Part shown: piece by piece, positions 16,195 through 24,800 of the stretch
Layout of the letters: every line of letters begins with the position of its first letter
How positions within the stretch are numbered: the first letter of the stretch is position 1
From: Streptomyces sp. MMBL 11-1
GTDB taxonomy: Bacteria > Actinomycetota > Actinomycetes > Streptomycetales > Streptomycetaceae
Direction: 5' to 3'
Length of the DNA stretch: 64,000 nt
NCBI RefSeq assembly: GCF_028622875.1
Contig: NZ_CP117709.1
Coordinates: 744,001-808,000, forward strand
The notes under the pieces: model-generated
Databases searched by the model: none
The model's input: only the letters and a program-made list of their open reading frames with translations
What the model was told of the DNA's origin: nothing
Program-made: the position numbers and the translations under genes

Positions 16195-17005
16195 GCGAGG
16201 CGACCGCGTCCCCGTCCGCCACCGGGCGGGCCCCGCCGATGAACCGGGTCAGCGCGGGGCCGTGGGTGACCCGTGCGGGGAAGGCGTCGGCGGCGCAGGC
16301 GCGGACGAGCGGAGCCACGTCGAGGGGCGCGTACGAGGCGAGCAGGACGATGTTGCCGAAGCGCCGCCCGCGCAGCACGGCCGGTTCCCCGATCAGCGCG
16401 AGCTCCGGGAAGACCTCGGCGAAGTTCGCCAGCTGGGAGCGGAGGAAGGCGAACGGCGCGCTGTCGGCCAGGTTGGCGGCGTAGATCCCGTCCCCGCGCA
16501 GCGCCCGGCCGGCGGCCCGCGCGTACTCGACGGAGGTCAGGTGCGCCGGAACGCGGGAGCCGCCGAAGACGTCCGCGATCAGGAGGTCGGCGGAGCCGGG
16601 GGCCGTCGCCTCCAGCCACTCCCGGGCGTCGGCCGCGTGCAGCCGGACGCCGCTCCCGTCGGGCAGCGGCAGATGCTCCCGGACCAGCCGCAGCAGCCCC
16701 CGGTCCGTGTCGACGACGTCCTGCCGCGAGCCGGGGCGGGTCGCGACGACGTAGCGGGGCAGGGTCAGCGCCCCGCCGCCGAGGTGCAGGACGTCCAGGG
16801 GCGCGCCCGGTCCGGCCGCGCCGTCCACGACGTGGGCGAGCCTGCGTACGTACTCGAACTCCAGGTGGGACGGCTCGTCGAGGTCGACGTAGGACTGGGG
16901 CGCGTCGTCGACCGTCAGCAGCCAGGCCCGGTCGCGGTCCACGTCGGGCAGCAGCCGGGCGGTGCCGCAGTCGACCTCGCGGATGACGGGTATCGGCTCG
17001 TTCAC
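16160..17005 (-). CDS. Spermidine synthase-like methyltransferase-fold protein
   Basis: This is a 281-residue Rossmann-fold protein of the spermine/spermidine synthase superfamily. It has the early beta-strand region QSYVDLDEPSHLEFEYVRRL (a Q-S-Y-V-D variant of the Q-S-x-x-x substrate loop), the nucleotide loop LDVLHLGGGALTLPRYV and acidic motif RQDVVDTDRGLL. VRLHAADAREWLEA and DLLIADVFGGSRVPAHL match the D-A-x-x-x and D-x-F family motifs. The canonical polyamine-synthase catalytic DSSDP is replaced by IADVFGGS, so aminopropyl transfer is doubtful; it may act on another small molecule. GTG 17005 was chosen on alignment grounds; longer frames run into the EF-Tu gene's downstream region. Confidence 0.82.
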   Translation of the reverse strand: MNEPIPVIREVDCGTARLLPDVDRDRAWLLTVDDAPQSYVDLDEPSHLEFEYVRRLAHVVDGAAGPGAPLDVLHLGGGALTLPRYVVATRPGSRQDVVDTDRGLLRLVREHLPLPDGSGVRLHAADAREWLEATAPGSADLLIADVFGGSRVPAHLTSVEYARAAGRALRGDGIYAANLADSAPFAFLRSQLANFAEVFPELALIGEPAVLRGRRFGNIVLLASYAPLDVAPLVRACAADAFPARVTHGPALTRFIGGARPVADGDAVASPEPPDGAFSVG

Positions 17006-17075
17006 GCCTCCATTGTCGCCTCCCGCGCCCCGCTGCCCGCCACCCCGGGAAGGGGGCGACGGGCGGCGGAGGTGC

Positions 17076-18251
17076 TCAGAGCAGCGCGGTGACCGTGCCC
17101 GCGCCGACCGTGCGGCCGCCCTCGCGGATCGCGAAGCCGAGACCGGACTCCAGTGGCACGTCACGGCCCAGCTCCACGGTCATCGTGACCGTGTCGCCGG
17201 GGCGCGCGACCGCCGGCTCTCCGAGGTCGACGTCGCCGACGACGTCCGCCGTACGGATGTAGAACTGCGGCCGGTAGCCGGTGGTCACCGGGGTCGACCG
17301 GCCGCCCTCCCTCGTCGACAGGACGTACACCTGGGCGGTGAACCGGCGGCTCGGCACCACACTGCCGGGCGCGGCCACGACGTGGCCGCGGCGGACCCGG
17401 TCGCGCTCCACCCCGCGCAGCAGCAGCGCGACGTTGTCCCCGGCCTCGGCGGACTCCATCGGCTTGCCGAAGGTCTCCAGACCGGTGACGACCGTCTCGA
17501 TGTCCGCGCCCAGCACCGCGACCCGGTCGCCGACGCGGACGGTGCCGCGCTCGACGGCGCCGGTGACGACGGTGCCCCGGCCGGTGATGGTCAGGACGTT
17601 CTCGACGGACAGCAGGAACGGCGCGTCGGTGTAGCGCACCGGAATCGGTACGTACGTGTCGACGGCGTCCAGCAGCCCCTCGATCGCCGCCGTCCAGCGG
17701 GGGTCGCCCTCCAGCGCCCTGAGCCCGGAGACCCGGACCACGGGCACGGTGTCGCCGCCGTACCCGTGCGCGGAGAGCAGCTCGCGGACCTCCAGCTCGA
17801 CCAGGTCGGTCAGCTCGGGGTCGCCCGCGTCCGCCTTGTTGAGGGCGACGACGATGTGGTCGACGCCCACTTGACGGGCCAGCAGGACGTGCTCGGCGGT
17901 CTGCGGCATGATCCCGTCGAGCGCGGAGACGACGAGGATCGCCCCGTCGAGCTGCGCCGCACCGGCAACCATGTTCTTGATGTAGTCGGCGTGACCGGGC
18001 ATGTCGACGTGCGCGTAGTGGCGGGTGTCGGTCTCGTACTCGACGTGCGCGATGTTGATGGTGATGCCGCGCTGGGCCTCCTCGGGGGCCCGGTCGATCC
18101 GGTCGAAGGACACGTAGGAGGTGCCGCTCCCGCCGCGCTCGCTGAGGACTTTGGTGATGGCGGCGGTGAGGGTGGTCTTGCCGTGGTCGACGTGGCCCAT
18201 GGTGCCGATGTTGAGGTGCGGCTTGGTGCGCACGTATGCCGTCTTGGACAT
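17076..18251 (-). CDS. tuf: Divergent elongation factor Tu (EF-Tu3 type)
   Basis: This 391-residue GTPase is slightly shorter than the usual 397. Domain 1 has [10 protein letters not shown] (G1), the switch I region [41 protein letters not shown] (G3), NKADAGD (G4, NKAD) and a G5 region around [12 protein letters not shown] where EF-Tu1 usually has SAL. Domains 2 and 3 follow ([28 protein letters not shown]). Differences from housekeeping EF-Tu include E-A-Q-R-G-I-T-I for E-R-x-R-G-I-T-I, a shortened domain 1 and many substitutions in domains 2-3. From memory, Streptomyces EF-Tu3 is a poorly expressed paralogue induced under amino acid starvation. It sits alone, away from the ribosomal protein operon, with an unusual structured leader upstream. 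Confidence 0.95.
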   Translation of the reverse strand: MSKTAYVRTKPHLNIGTMGHVDHGKTTLTAAITKVLSERGGSGTSYVSFDRIDRAPEEAQRGITINIAHVEYETDTRHYAHVDMPGHADYIKNMVAGAAQLDGAILVVSALDGIMPQTAEHVLLARQVGVDHIVVALNKADAGDPELTDLVELEVRELLSAHGYGGDTVPVVRVSGLRALEGDPRWTAAIEGLLDAVDTYVPIPVRYTDAPFLLSVENVLTITGRGTVVTGAVERGTVRVGDRVAVLGADIETVVTGLETFGKPMESAEAGDNVALLLRGVERDRVRRGHVVAAPGSVVPSRRFTAQVYVLSTREGGRSTPVTTGYRPQFYIRTADVVGDVDLGEPAVARPGDTVTMTVELGRDVPLESGLGFAIREGGRTVGAGTVTALL

Positions 18252-18307
18252 GGCTCGATCCTTCTGAAGAACGCGAAGCTGCGAAGAGAAGACCCCAGGG
18301 CCCCGCC

Positions 18308-18350
18308 GACCCTCCCCTTACGGGGTCCGCCGGACTGTCGGGGGAGGGTC
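18308..18350. promoter_or_regulatory. Stem-loop in the EF-Tu3 leader
   Basis: Inverted arms GACCCTCCCC (18308-18317) and GGGGAGGGTC (18341-18350) pair perfectly over 10 bp; an alternative small hairpin CCCC-TTAC-GGGG overlaps the first arm. It lies 57-99 bp upstream of the EF-Tu3 start, on the transcript leader, and is a candidate attenuator or terminator of upstream transcription. Confidence 0.6.
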
Positions 18351-18531
18351 AGCTTCGGGCGCCGCCGATGGGTGCCGCGGCTGCGGTGGGCGCTGCGGCT
18401 GCGGTGAGCGCTGCCGCTTGCGCGGTGACGGCTGCTGCCACAAGGAGCGCCTCGTTCACGGCAGCCTTCGGCGCGTCCGCGACTGCGGACGGCGCTGCGG
18501 GGAAGGCGTACCGGAACATGCCCCCGATCAT
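18349..18531 (-). CDS. Possible 60-residue alanine-rich small protein upstream of EF-Tu3
   Basis: A frame beginning MIGGMFRYAFPAAPS and continuing with an Ala/Val/Leu-rich stretch (NEALLVAAAVTAQAAALTAA) ends in the EF-Tu3 leader hairpin. The Ala run is encoded by GCTGCGGTG-type DNA sub-repeats. The composition would suit a membrane helix, but there is no clear ribosome site, and repetitive GC-rich DNA gives Ala runs by chance. It is listed as a weak candidate; the rest of the 341-bp gap between EF-Tu3 and the AlkD-like gene shows no other gene. Confidence 0.2.
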   Translation of the reverse strand: MIGGMFRYAFPAAPSAVADAPKAAVNEALLVAAAVTAQAAALTAAAAPTAAAAPIGGARS

Positions 18532-18592
18532 GGCCGGGCGGGGCGGTGCCGTCGAATGGTTTTCCCGGCCTTCGCGCGGCATTGCCTCCGCC

Positions 18593-19315
18593 TCAGAGGT
18601 TCTTGAGCGCCTCGCGCGCGGAGAGCGGCGACAGCCGGGTCCCGGGTCCGTGGACGAAGTCGCGTACGGCGGTGGGGTCGGTCCTGGCGTACTCCCGCAG
18701 GGCCCAGCCGATCGCCTTGCGGATGAAGAAGTCGGGGTGGTCCGCGCGGCGCAGGCAGTAGCCGAAGAGGCGGTCGGTGTCGGTGGCTTCCCGGTAGCGC
18801 AGCTGGTGCAGGAGGGCGGTCCTGGCCGCCCAGAGGCTGGGGTCGTCGATCCACCGGTCCATCTCCCGGGCGAGCGCCGGGTCGGCGGCGACCAGAGGTC
18901 CCGCGACATGTGCGGCCAGCAGGTCGACCGTGTCCCACCAGGGGACGGTCGTCACGAGGTGGTGCAGGACGGGCAGGAAGCCCGAGGTGCAGCGGCCCAC
19001 GTACCGGCGCAGGTAGTCGGCGGCGAAATACTGGTACTCCCGCTCCGGCAGCCGCCAGCAGCGCAGCGCGATCGCCGTGCAGTCCGCCTCGTCCGGCCGC
19101 CCGGTGCCCGCCAGCACGGTCCGCGACAGGGCCCGGCGTTCGGGGGTGGGGATGCCGAGGAAGGGGGCGACGTGCTTCATGTACGCGGCGGCTCCCTCGG
19201 CCCGTACGGGGTCCGCGGCCGGGGCGTAGACGGCGACGAGCCGCTCCAGGACGGTGTCGGCGAGGGTGCTGTGCGGCGGGGAGGGGGTGTCGGCGGCGGC
19301 GTTCACGCGAGGCAC
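18593..19315 (-). CDS. DNA alkylation repair protein (AlkD-like)
   Basis: This 240-residue protein is all-alpha, with HEAT-like repeats of the AlkD/DUF1061 family. Typical blocks are AAYMKHVAPFLGIPTPERRALSR, REYQYFAADYLRRYVGRC, LVTTVPWWDTVDLLAAHVAG (the W-W-D-x-V-D signature), DRWIDDPSLWAARTALLHQLRYR and HPDFFIRKAIGWALREYARTDP (the F-I-R-K-A-I-G-W-A-L-R motif). AlkD excises bulky N3/N7 alkyl purines without base flipping. The GTG start has an alternative GTG three codons later. It is upstream of, and on the same strand as, EF-Tu3, but the gap is large and structured, so a shared transcript is not implied. Confidence 0.93.
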   Translation of the reverse strand: MPRVNAAADTPSPPHSTLADTVLERLVAVYAPAADPVRAEGAAAYMKHVAPFLGIPTPERRALSRTVLAGTGRPDEADCTAIALRCWRLPEREYQYFAADYLRRYVGRCTSGFLPVLHHLVTTVPWWDTVDLLAAHVAGPLVAADPALAREMDRWIDDPSLWAARTALLHQLRYREATDTDRLFGYCLRRADHPDFFIRKAIGWALREYARTDPTAVRDFVHGPGTRLSPLSAREALKNL

Positions 19316-19355
19316 ATTACGGCGATCACACAGGGTTTTCGGTTACTCTCCCCGA

Positions 19356-20078
19356 ATGTTCGACCCCGTCCCCGCCGCGCGGCCCGCCACCGGTCCCGCC
19401 CCGCGCCTCTCCAGGGCGCTGTTGTCGCCGTGGTCCCGGTTCTCGCTGCTCGTGGTCGTCCTGCTGGGCGCCGCGTCGACGATGCTGCTGTTCGAACCGC
19501 AGCGGCTGCTGGCGTCGGGCTGGCCTCCCCAGCTGACCGGGGGCACGGCCGCGATGCTCTTCGGGCTGGCGTACGGGGCGCTGACGGTGGCGTTCGTGCC
19601 GCGCCCGCTGCTCAACATCGCCGCGGGCGCGTTGTTCGGCGCGCAGACGGGCCTGGCGGCGGCGCTGGCGGGCACGGTGCTCGGCGCGGGTGTGTCGTTC
19701 ATGCTGGGCCGGGTCCTGGGCCAGGACGCGCTGCGGACCCTGCTGCGCGGGCGGCTGCTCACCGCCGCGGACGGGGTGCTGAGCCGGCACGGCTTCCGGT
19801 CCGTCCTGGCGCTGCGGCTCTTTCCCGGGATCCCGTTCGCCGCCGCCAACTACTGCGCGGCGACCTCCCGGATGGGCGCTCCGCCGTTCCTTCTGGCCAC
19901 CGGGCTCGGGTCGATCCCGAACACGGCGGCGTACGTGATAGCCGGCAGCGAGGCCGCGTCGCCGACCTCGCCGGTCTTCCTGGCGGCCATGGGCTTCATC
20001 GTGCTGTCCGCTCTCGGCGGGGCGCTGGTCGCCTGGCGCAAGCGCCACCGGATCGGCCGGGACACGCCGAAGGGCTGA
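19356..20078 (+). CDS. TVP38/TMEM64 (DedA-related) membrane protein
   Basis: This is a 240-residue integral membrane protein with about six hydrophobic segments. The VTT/SNARE-associated family core is visible: FVPRPLLNIAAGALFGAQTGLAAALAGTVLGAGVSFMLGR (the G-x-x-F/L-G-x-x-x-G re-entrant region) and RSVLALRLFPGIPFAAANYCAA (the R-x-x-P-x-x-P/x-x-x-N motif), then helix and basic tail WRKRHRIGRD. DedA/TVP38 proteins are implicated in lipid scrambling, including undecaprenyl phosphate recycling. That fits the next gene, uppP, which supplies undecaprenyl phosphate; the gap is 187 bp. Confidence 0.9.
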   Translation: MFDPVPAARPATGPAPRLSRALLSPWSRFSLLVVVLLGAASTMLLFEPQRLLASGWPPQLTGGTAAMLFGLAYGALTVAFVPRPLLNIAAGALFGAQTGLAAALAGTVLGAGVSFMLGRVLGQDALRTLLRGRLLTAADGVLSRHGFRSVLALRLFPGIPFAAANYCAATSRMGAPPFLLATGLGSIPNTAAYVIAGSEAASPTSPVFLAAMGFIVLSALGGALVAWRKRHRIGRDTPKG

Positions 20079-20265
20079 GCGCACGACGGCACGTGGATGA
20101 CCGGTGCAGTCGGCCTGACGTTCACCTTCGGGCGATACGCTGCCCGCGACCCCGATGTCCTCGTTGTCCTCGTTGTCCTCGACCTCACTCCGCACCCCGC
20201 ACGCAGCCGACGGGCCCAGCCGTCCGTGGCCGATGCACGATCACCTCCGGGATGGCCAAAGCCCC

Positions 20266-21147
20266 ATGAGCTGGTTCGAATCATTCGTCCTGGGACTCGT
20301 TCAGGGACTGACCGAGTTCCTGCCGATCTCCTCCAGCGCCCATCTGCGGCTGACCGCCGCGTTCGCCGGCTGGCACGACCCGGGGGCCGCCTTCACCGCC
20401 ATCAGTCAGATCGGCACGGAGGCGGCGGTGCTCATCTACTTCCGCAAGGACATCGCCCGGATCCTGTCGGCCTGGTTCCGCTCGCTGACGGACCGTGCGA
20501 TGCGCGGTGACCACGATGCCCAGATGGGCTGGCTGGTCATCGTCGGCTCGATCCCCATCGGCGTGCTGGGCCTCACGCTCAAGGACCAGATCGAGGGGCC
20601 GTTCCGCGATCTGCGGCTGATCGCGACGACGCTGATCGGCATGGGCATCGTGCTGGGCATCGCCGACCGGCTGGCCGCGCGCGACGAGTCGGGCGGTAAG
20701 CACCGTGTGGTGAAGGAGCGCAAGACGCTCAAGGAGCTGGGGGTCAGGGACGGTCTGATCTTCGGGTTCTGCCAGGCGATGGCTCTGGTCCCCGGGGTCT
20801 CCCGGTCGGGCGCGACGATCAGCGGTGGTCTGCTGATGGGCTACACCCGGGAGTCGGCCGCCCGCTACTCGTTCCTGCTGGCGATCCCCGCCGTGCTCGC
20901 CTCGGGCGCCTACGAGCTCAAGGACGTGGGCGAGGGGCATGTCTCCTGGGGCCCGACGATCTTCGCGACGCTGGTGGCCTTCTTCGTCGGCTACGCCGTC
21001 ATCGCGTGGTTCATGAAGTTCATCACGACCAAGAGCTTCATGCCGTTCGTCATCTACCGCATCCTCCTCGGCGTCGTCCTCTTCGTTCTGATCTGGGCCG
21101 GGGTGCTCAGCCCGCACGCGGGTGAGTCGGCGGGCGTCACCCCGTAG
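20266..21147 (+). CDS. uppP: Undecaprenyl-diphosphatase
   Basis: This is a 293-residue polytopic membrane enzyme that dephosphorylates undecaprenyl pyrophosphate so the lipid carrier can re-enter peptidoglycan synthesis; the family confers low-level bacitracin resistance. Motif 1 is at the N-terminus (VQGLTEFLPISSSAHL, catalytic E17 and the S-S-S loop), the acidic/basic region is AISQIGTEAAVLIYFRKD, and motif 2 is LVPGVSRSGATISGG (the P-G-x-S-R-S-G-A-T block). Hydrophobic helices follow to the C-terminus. The ATG was chosen because it places motif 1 at residues 13-28; longer in-frame openings add only low-complexity residues. A hairpin terminator follows. Confidence 0.96.
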   Translation: MSWFESFVLGLVQGLTEFLPISSSAHLRLTAAFAGWHDPGAAFTAISQIGTEAAVLIYFRKDIARILSAWFRSLTDRAMRGDHDAQMGWLVIVGSIPIGVLGLTLKDQIEGPFRDLRLIATTLIGMGIVLGIADRLAARDESGGKHRVVKERKTLKELGVRDGLIFGFCQAMALVPGVSRSGATISGGLLMGYTRESAARYSFLLAIPAVLASGAYELKDVGEGHVSWGPTIFATLVAFFVGYAVIAWFMKFITTKSFMPFVIYRILLGVVLFVLIWAGVLSPHAGESAGVTP

Positions 21148-21157
21148 GCGTGGTGCG

Positions 21158-21187
21158 CGTCCCGCCCGGGAGCAGCCGGGCGGGACG
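21158..21187 (+). terminator. 12-bp hairpin terminator after uppP
   Basis: Arms 21158-21169 and 21176-21187 are perfectly complementary with a 6-nt loop, starting 11 bp after the uppP stop. Confidence 0.85.
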
Positions 21188-21281
21188 ATCCAGCAGCGCA
21201 GCAGCCAGCAGCGCGGACAGATGTCCCCACCGTACGGCGGGGGTCTGACAACGCCGGGGGCTCAGGCCGCCGGACGTCAGC

Positions 21282-21315
21282 CCTGCCGGGGCGTCAGGCC
21301 TGCCGGGGCGTCAGG
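21282..21315. repeat. 17-bp tandem duplication across a gene stop codon
   Basis: CCTGCCGGGGCGTCAGG occurs at 21282-21298 and 21299-21315. The first copy carries the stop (TCA on this strand, 21294-21296) of the minus-strand kinase gene; the second copy repeats it in the last codons. Confidence 0.85.
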
Positions 21316-21860
21316 CCGGTGGCTGACAGAACCGCGTCGACCGTCCCGTCCACGGTCAGCTCCGCGCTGTCGATCCAGATCTTCTCGTCGGCCAGTTCGG
21401 TGCGCAGGACGTCGTCCAGCGGGGACCAGTCCGTCGTGAGCGTCTTGTCCCGGGCGAGGTTGCGCTCCATGGCCTTCGCGGCGCCCGGGGCCAGGACCAC
21501 GCAGTGCAGCGGTACGCCGGTGAGCGTGGCACGGTAGAAGTCGAGGTGGGCGCGGCGCACGACGACGTCGTCGATGACCGGGAGGAAGCCCGCGGCGACG
21601 AAACTGCCCGCCAGCAGGCAGGCGTTGCGGGCCCGGAGGAAGATCTGCCGGTCCGCCTCCTCGTCCCGTTCGGGCGAGGGCCACCGGCCGCCGGAGACGA
21701 TGAGTTCCTGGAGGGCGTCCACCTCGATGTGGGCGGAGGCGGTGAATCGGGCGGCGAGAGCCGCGGCCACCGTGCTCTTGCCGCTGCCGGGGATGCCGGT
21801 CAGCAGGACGGCGCCCGCCGCCGCCGGTCCGGTGTCCACCGGCACCTCTGTCCACGCCAC
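21294..21860 (-). CDS. P-loop phosphotransferase (AAA_33/zeta-toxin-like kinase)
   Basis: This 188-residue small kinase fold has Walker A LLTGIPGSGKSTVAAALAAR at the N-terminus, followed by HIEVDALQELIVSGG (the acidic residue after strand 2 typical of small-molecule kinases), DEEADRQIFLRARNACLLAGSF, PVIDDVVV (Walker B D-D) and a lid-like segment ERNLARDKTLTTDWSPLDD. It is similar in layout to chloramphenicol phosphotransferase and zeta-toxin kinases; the substrate is unknown. GTG 21860 follows GAGGGAG; an ATG ten codons earlier would overlap the nitrate reductase stop. The 16-bp gap suggests co-transcription with the nitrate reductase fusion. Confidence 0.84.
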   Translation of the reverse strand: MAWTEVPVDTGPAAAGAVLLTGIPGSGKSTVAAALAARFTASAHIEVDALQELIVSGGRWPSPERDEEADRQIFLRARNACLLAGSFVAAGFLPVIDDVVVRRAHLDFYRATLTGVPLHCVVLAPGAAKAMERNLARDKTLTTDWSPLDDVLRTELADEKIWIDSAELTVDGTVDAVLSATGLTPRQA

Positions 21861-21876
21861 GGCCGCTCTCCCTCGT

Positions 21877-24800
21877 TCAGTACACGTCACGCATATATCT
21901 GCGCTCCGAGGCTAGCTGCTTCACCTGGGCGGCCGCGGCGTCGGGATCGAGTCCCCCGTGGGCGACGGCGATGTCGCGCAGAGCCCGGTCGACGTCCTTG
22001 GCCATGCGGGAGGCGTCGCCGCAGACGTAGAGGTGGGCGCCGTCGCGGAGCCAGGACCAGAGCTGGGCTCCGTGCTCGCGCATGCGGTCCTGGACATAGA
22101 TCTTGGCCCGCTGGTCGCGGGAGAAGGCGGTGTCCAGCCGGGTGAGGGTGCCCGAGCGGCGCAGCGCGTCGAGTTCGTCGCGGTAGTAGAAGTCCGTGGC
22201 CCGGTGCTGCTCGCCGAAGAACAGCCAGGTGGCACCGGAGTGACCGAGTGCCCGGCGTTCCTCCAGGAAACCCAGGAACGGGGCGACTCCCGTGCCGGGC
22301 CCGACCATGATCATCGGGGTGGCCGGGTCGGCGGGCGGGCGGAAGCGTTCGTTGCGCTGCACGAACACGGACAGGGGGCTGTCCGGTTCGGCGTCGGCGA
22401 GGAACGTGGAGGCGACGCCCTTGCGCGTCCGGCCGCGGTGGCTCTCGTAGCGGATCACGGAGACGGTCAGGCGTATCCGGTGGGGGTCCACGAGCGGGCT
22501 GGAGGCGATGGAGTACAGCCGGGGCCGGAGCGGGCCCAGCACCTCGGCCCATGCGGCGGCCGTGGCCCGTACCGGGTGTTCGGCGAGGACGTCGACGGCC
22601 TGCCTCCCCCAGACCCACCGGTCCCTCTCGCCCTTGTTGTCGGGGCGCAGCAGCTTCTTCAGGGACCGGTCCCCCGTGTGGTCGGCGACCAGGCGCAGCA
22701 GGTCCGGGGTGACGCGGGCGATGTCGAGGTGGCGGTGGAGTGCCTCGTCGAGGGCGACGGTGCCGTGCCCGGGGACGTCCACCTCGTCGGCGGGGTCGAG
22801 TCCGGTGACGGCGAGCCATTCGGCCACCAGGTCCGGCGAGTTGAGGGGCTGTATGCCCAGCGCGTCCCCGGCGGTGTACGTCAGGGGGGTGCCGGCGCCC
22901 CGCGTGTCGATCGTGAAGGCGCGGACCTCCTTCGTCGCGCCGGGCAGGTTCAGGAGGCGGTTCCCGGTGAGGAGGGCGGTGACGGGAGCGGATCTGGAGG
23001 GGCGGCCGGGCGCCGTCCCGGACGGCGACACCGTCACCGAGGCCGACGGTGTGGCCGGTGCCCGTGCCGCCGCCGTCCCTTCCGGTGTGGTCGTCTCCAG
23101 TGCGGCCCGGACCTCCTTGAGCCACTGCTCGAAGGGCAGTTCGTAGTCCGGTTCGCAGTCGGCGCGCGGGACCAGCCGTTCCGCGCCCAGTTCGCCGAAG
23201 CGTTCGTCCAGCCGGCGGCCGTGGCCGCAGAAGTCGTCGTAGCTGGAGTCGCCGAGCGCGAGTACGGCGTAGCGGACGTCCTCCAGGCGGGGGGTCCCGG
23301 GGGCGTTCAGCGACTCCCAGAAGCCCGAGCCGTTGTCGGGAGCCTCTCCGTCGCCGAAGGTGCTGCTGACGACGAGGAGGTCGGCCGGGCTCGGCAGGGC
23401 GTCGGGCGTCCCGTCGTCCATGCAGAGGAGCGTGGTGCGATACCCCTCGGCGGCCAGTGTCCGGGCGGCCGTCGCGGCGGCCTCCTCGGCGTTGCCGGTC
23501 TGCGAGGCCCACAGCACGACGACCGGCCGGCCCCGTCCCCCCGGGGCGCCCGTGGGCGCCGCGGGCTCGGGCGTCCCCGCGATCCGCGAGTACGTGCCGG
23601 CCAGCACTCCGTTGACCCACAGCGCGTGGTCCGGGTCGAACGGGGCGCCCGCCGGAAGCACCGGGGTGCCCTCCGGCCGGGAGCCGAGGCCCGCGAGGAG
23701 TCCGGCCAGATAGCGGCGTTCCGTCGCCGTGAGGACCGGCGGGGCGAGGTCCACCAGCCCCAGCGTGCCCGCCAGCTCCGAGACGTCCACCGGCCCCGGC
23801 CCGCCCGTCCGCCCCGACATGTCCACCGGTCCCGACGTGCCCAGGAGTCCTGCCGGGACCACCGGGCCCGACGCGCCCACGAGTGCGGACGGGACCACCG
23901 GGTCCGAGGCGTCCGCAGGACCGGGGCCATCGGTGGACGTGGGCCGCCGCGCCTCGGCGGGTTCGTGGCGCGGCGCGGGTGCGGCGACCTTCGCCAGCCG
24001 GACCGCGCACGCCTTCAGCTCGGGCTGGAACGAGATCGGGTCGACCGCGTCGTTGGTCACGGCGTTCACGCCGAGGTACTCGCCGAACAGGTCGTTCCAG
24101 TGGAACGGGGCGAAGCACTCCCCCGCCCGTACCCGGTCGGTGATCCGGGCCGGGAGCACCGCGCGGCCGCGCCGCGAGGCGACCTCGACGCCGTCGTCCT
24201 CGCCGATGCCGAGGGCGGCGGCGTCGTCGGGGTGGATCTCCACGAACGGGCCGGGGTCCAGACGGTTGAGCCGGTCGATCTTCGCGGTCTTGGTGAGGGT
24301 GTGCCACTGGTGCTGGAGCCGCCCGGTGTTGAGGAGGAACGGGAAGTTCTCGTCGGGTATCTCGGCCGGCGGCAGGTGCGGGCGGGCGTGGAAGACGGCC
24401 CGGCCGCTCGGCGTGGGGAAGGCGAGCCTCGGGACACTCCCGTCGGGCCGCACGGTCAGCTCCTGGCTGACGCCGTCGTTGAGGTAGCGCACGGGGTTGC
24501 GGGCGGGGCCGTCCACCGTGGCGCTGGGCCACTGCACGGGGGTGTCGCGCAGCCGCTCGTACGTCACTCCGCGCAGGTCGTAGCCGGTGCGCGGGTTCCA
24601 GGCCCGCGTTATCTCGGCGAAGATCTCCTCGGCGCTCGTGTAGCCGAAGGCGTCCTCGTACCCCATGGCGCAGGCCACCGCCGCGATGACACGCCAGTCC
24701 GGCCAGGCCTCTCCCGGCGGGTCGGTGACGCGGCGGGAGAGGGTGAGGGTGCGCTCCGAGTTGATCATCACGCCCTCGGACTCGGCCCAGAGCGCGGCGG

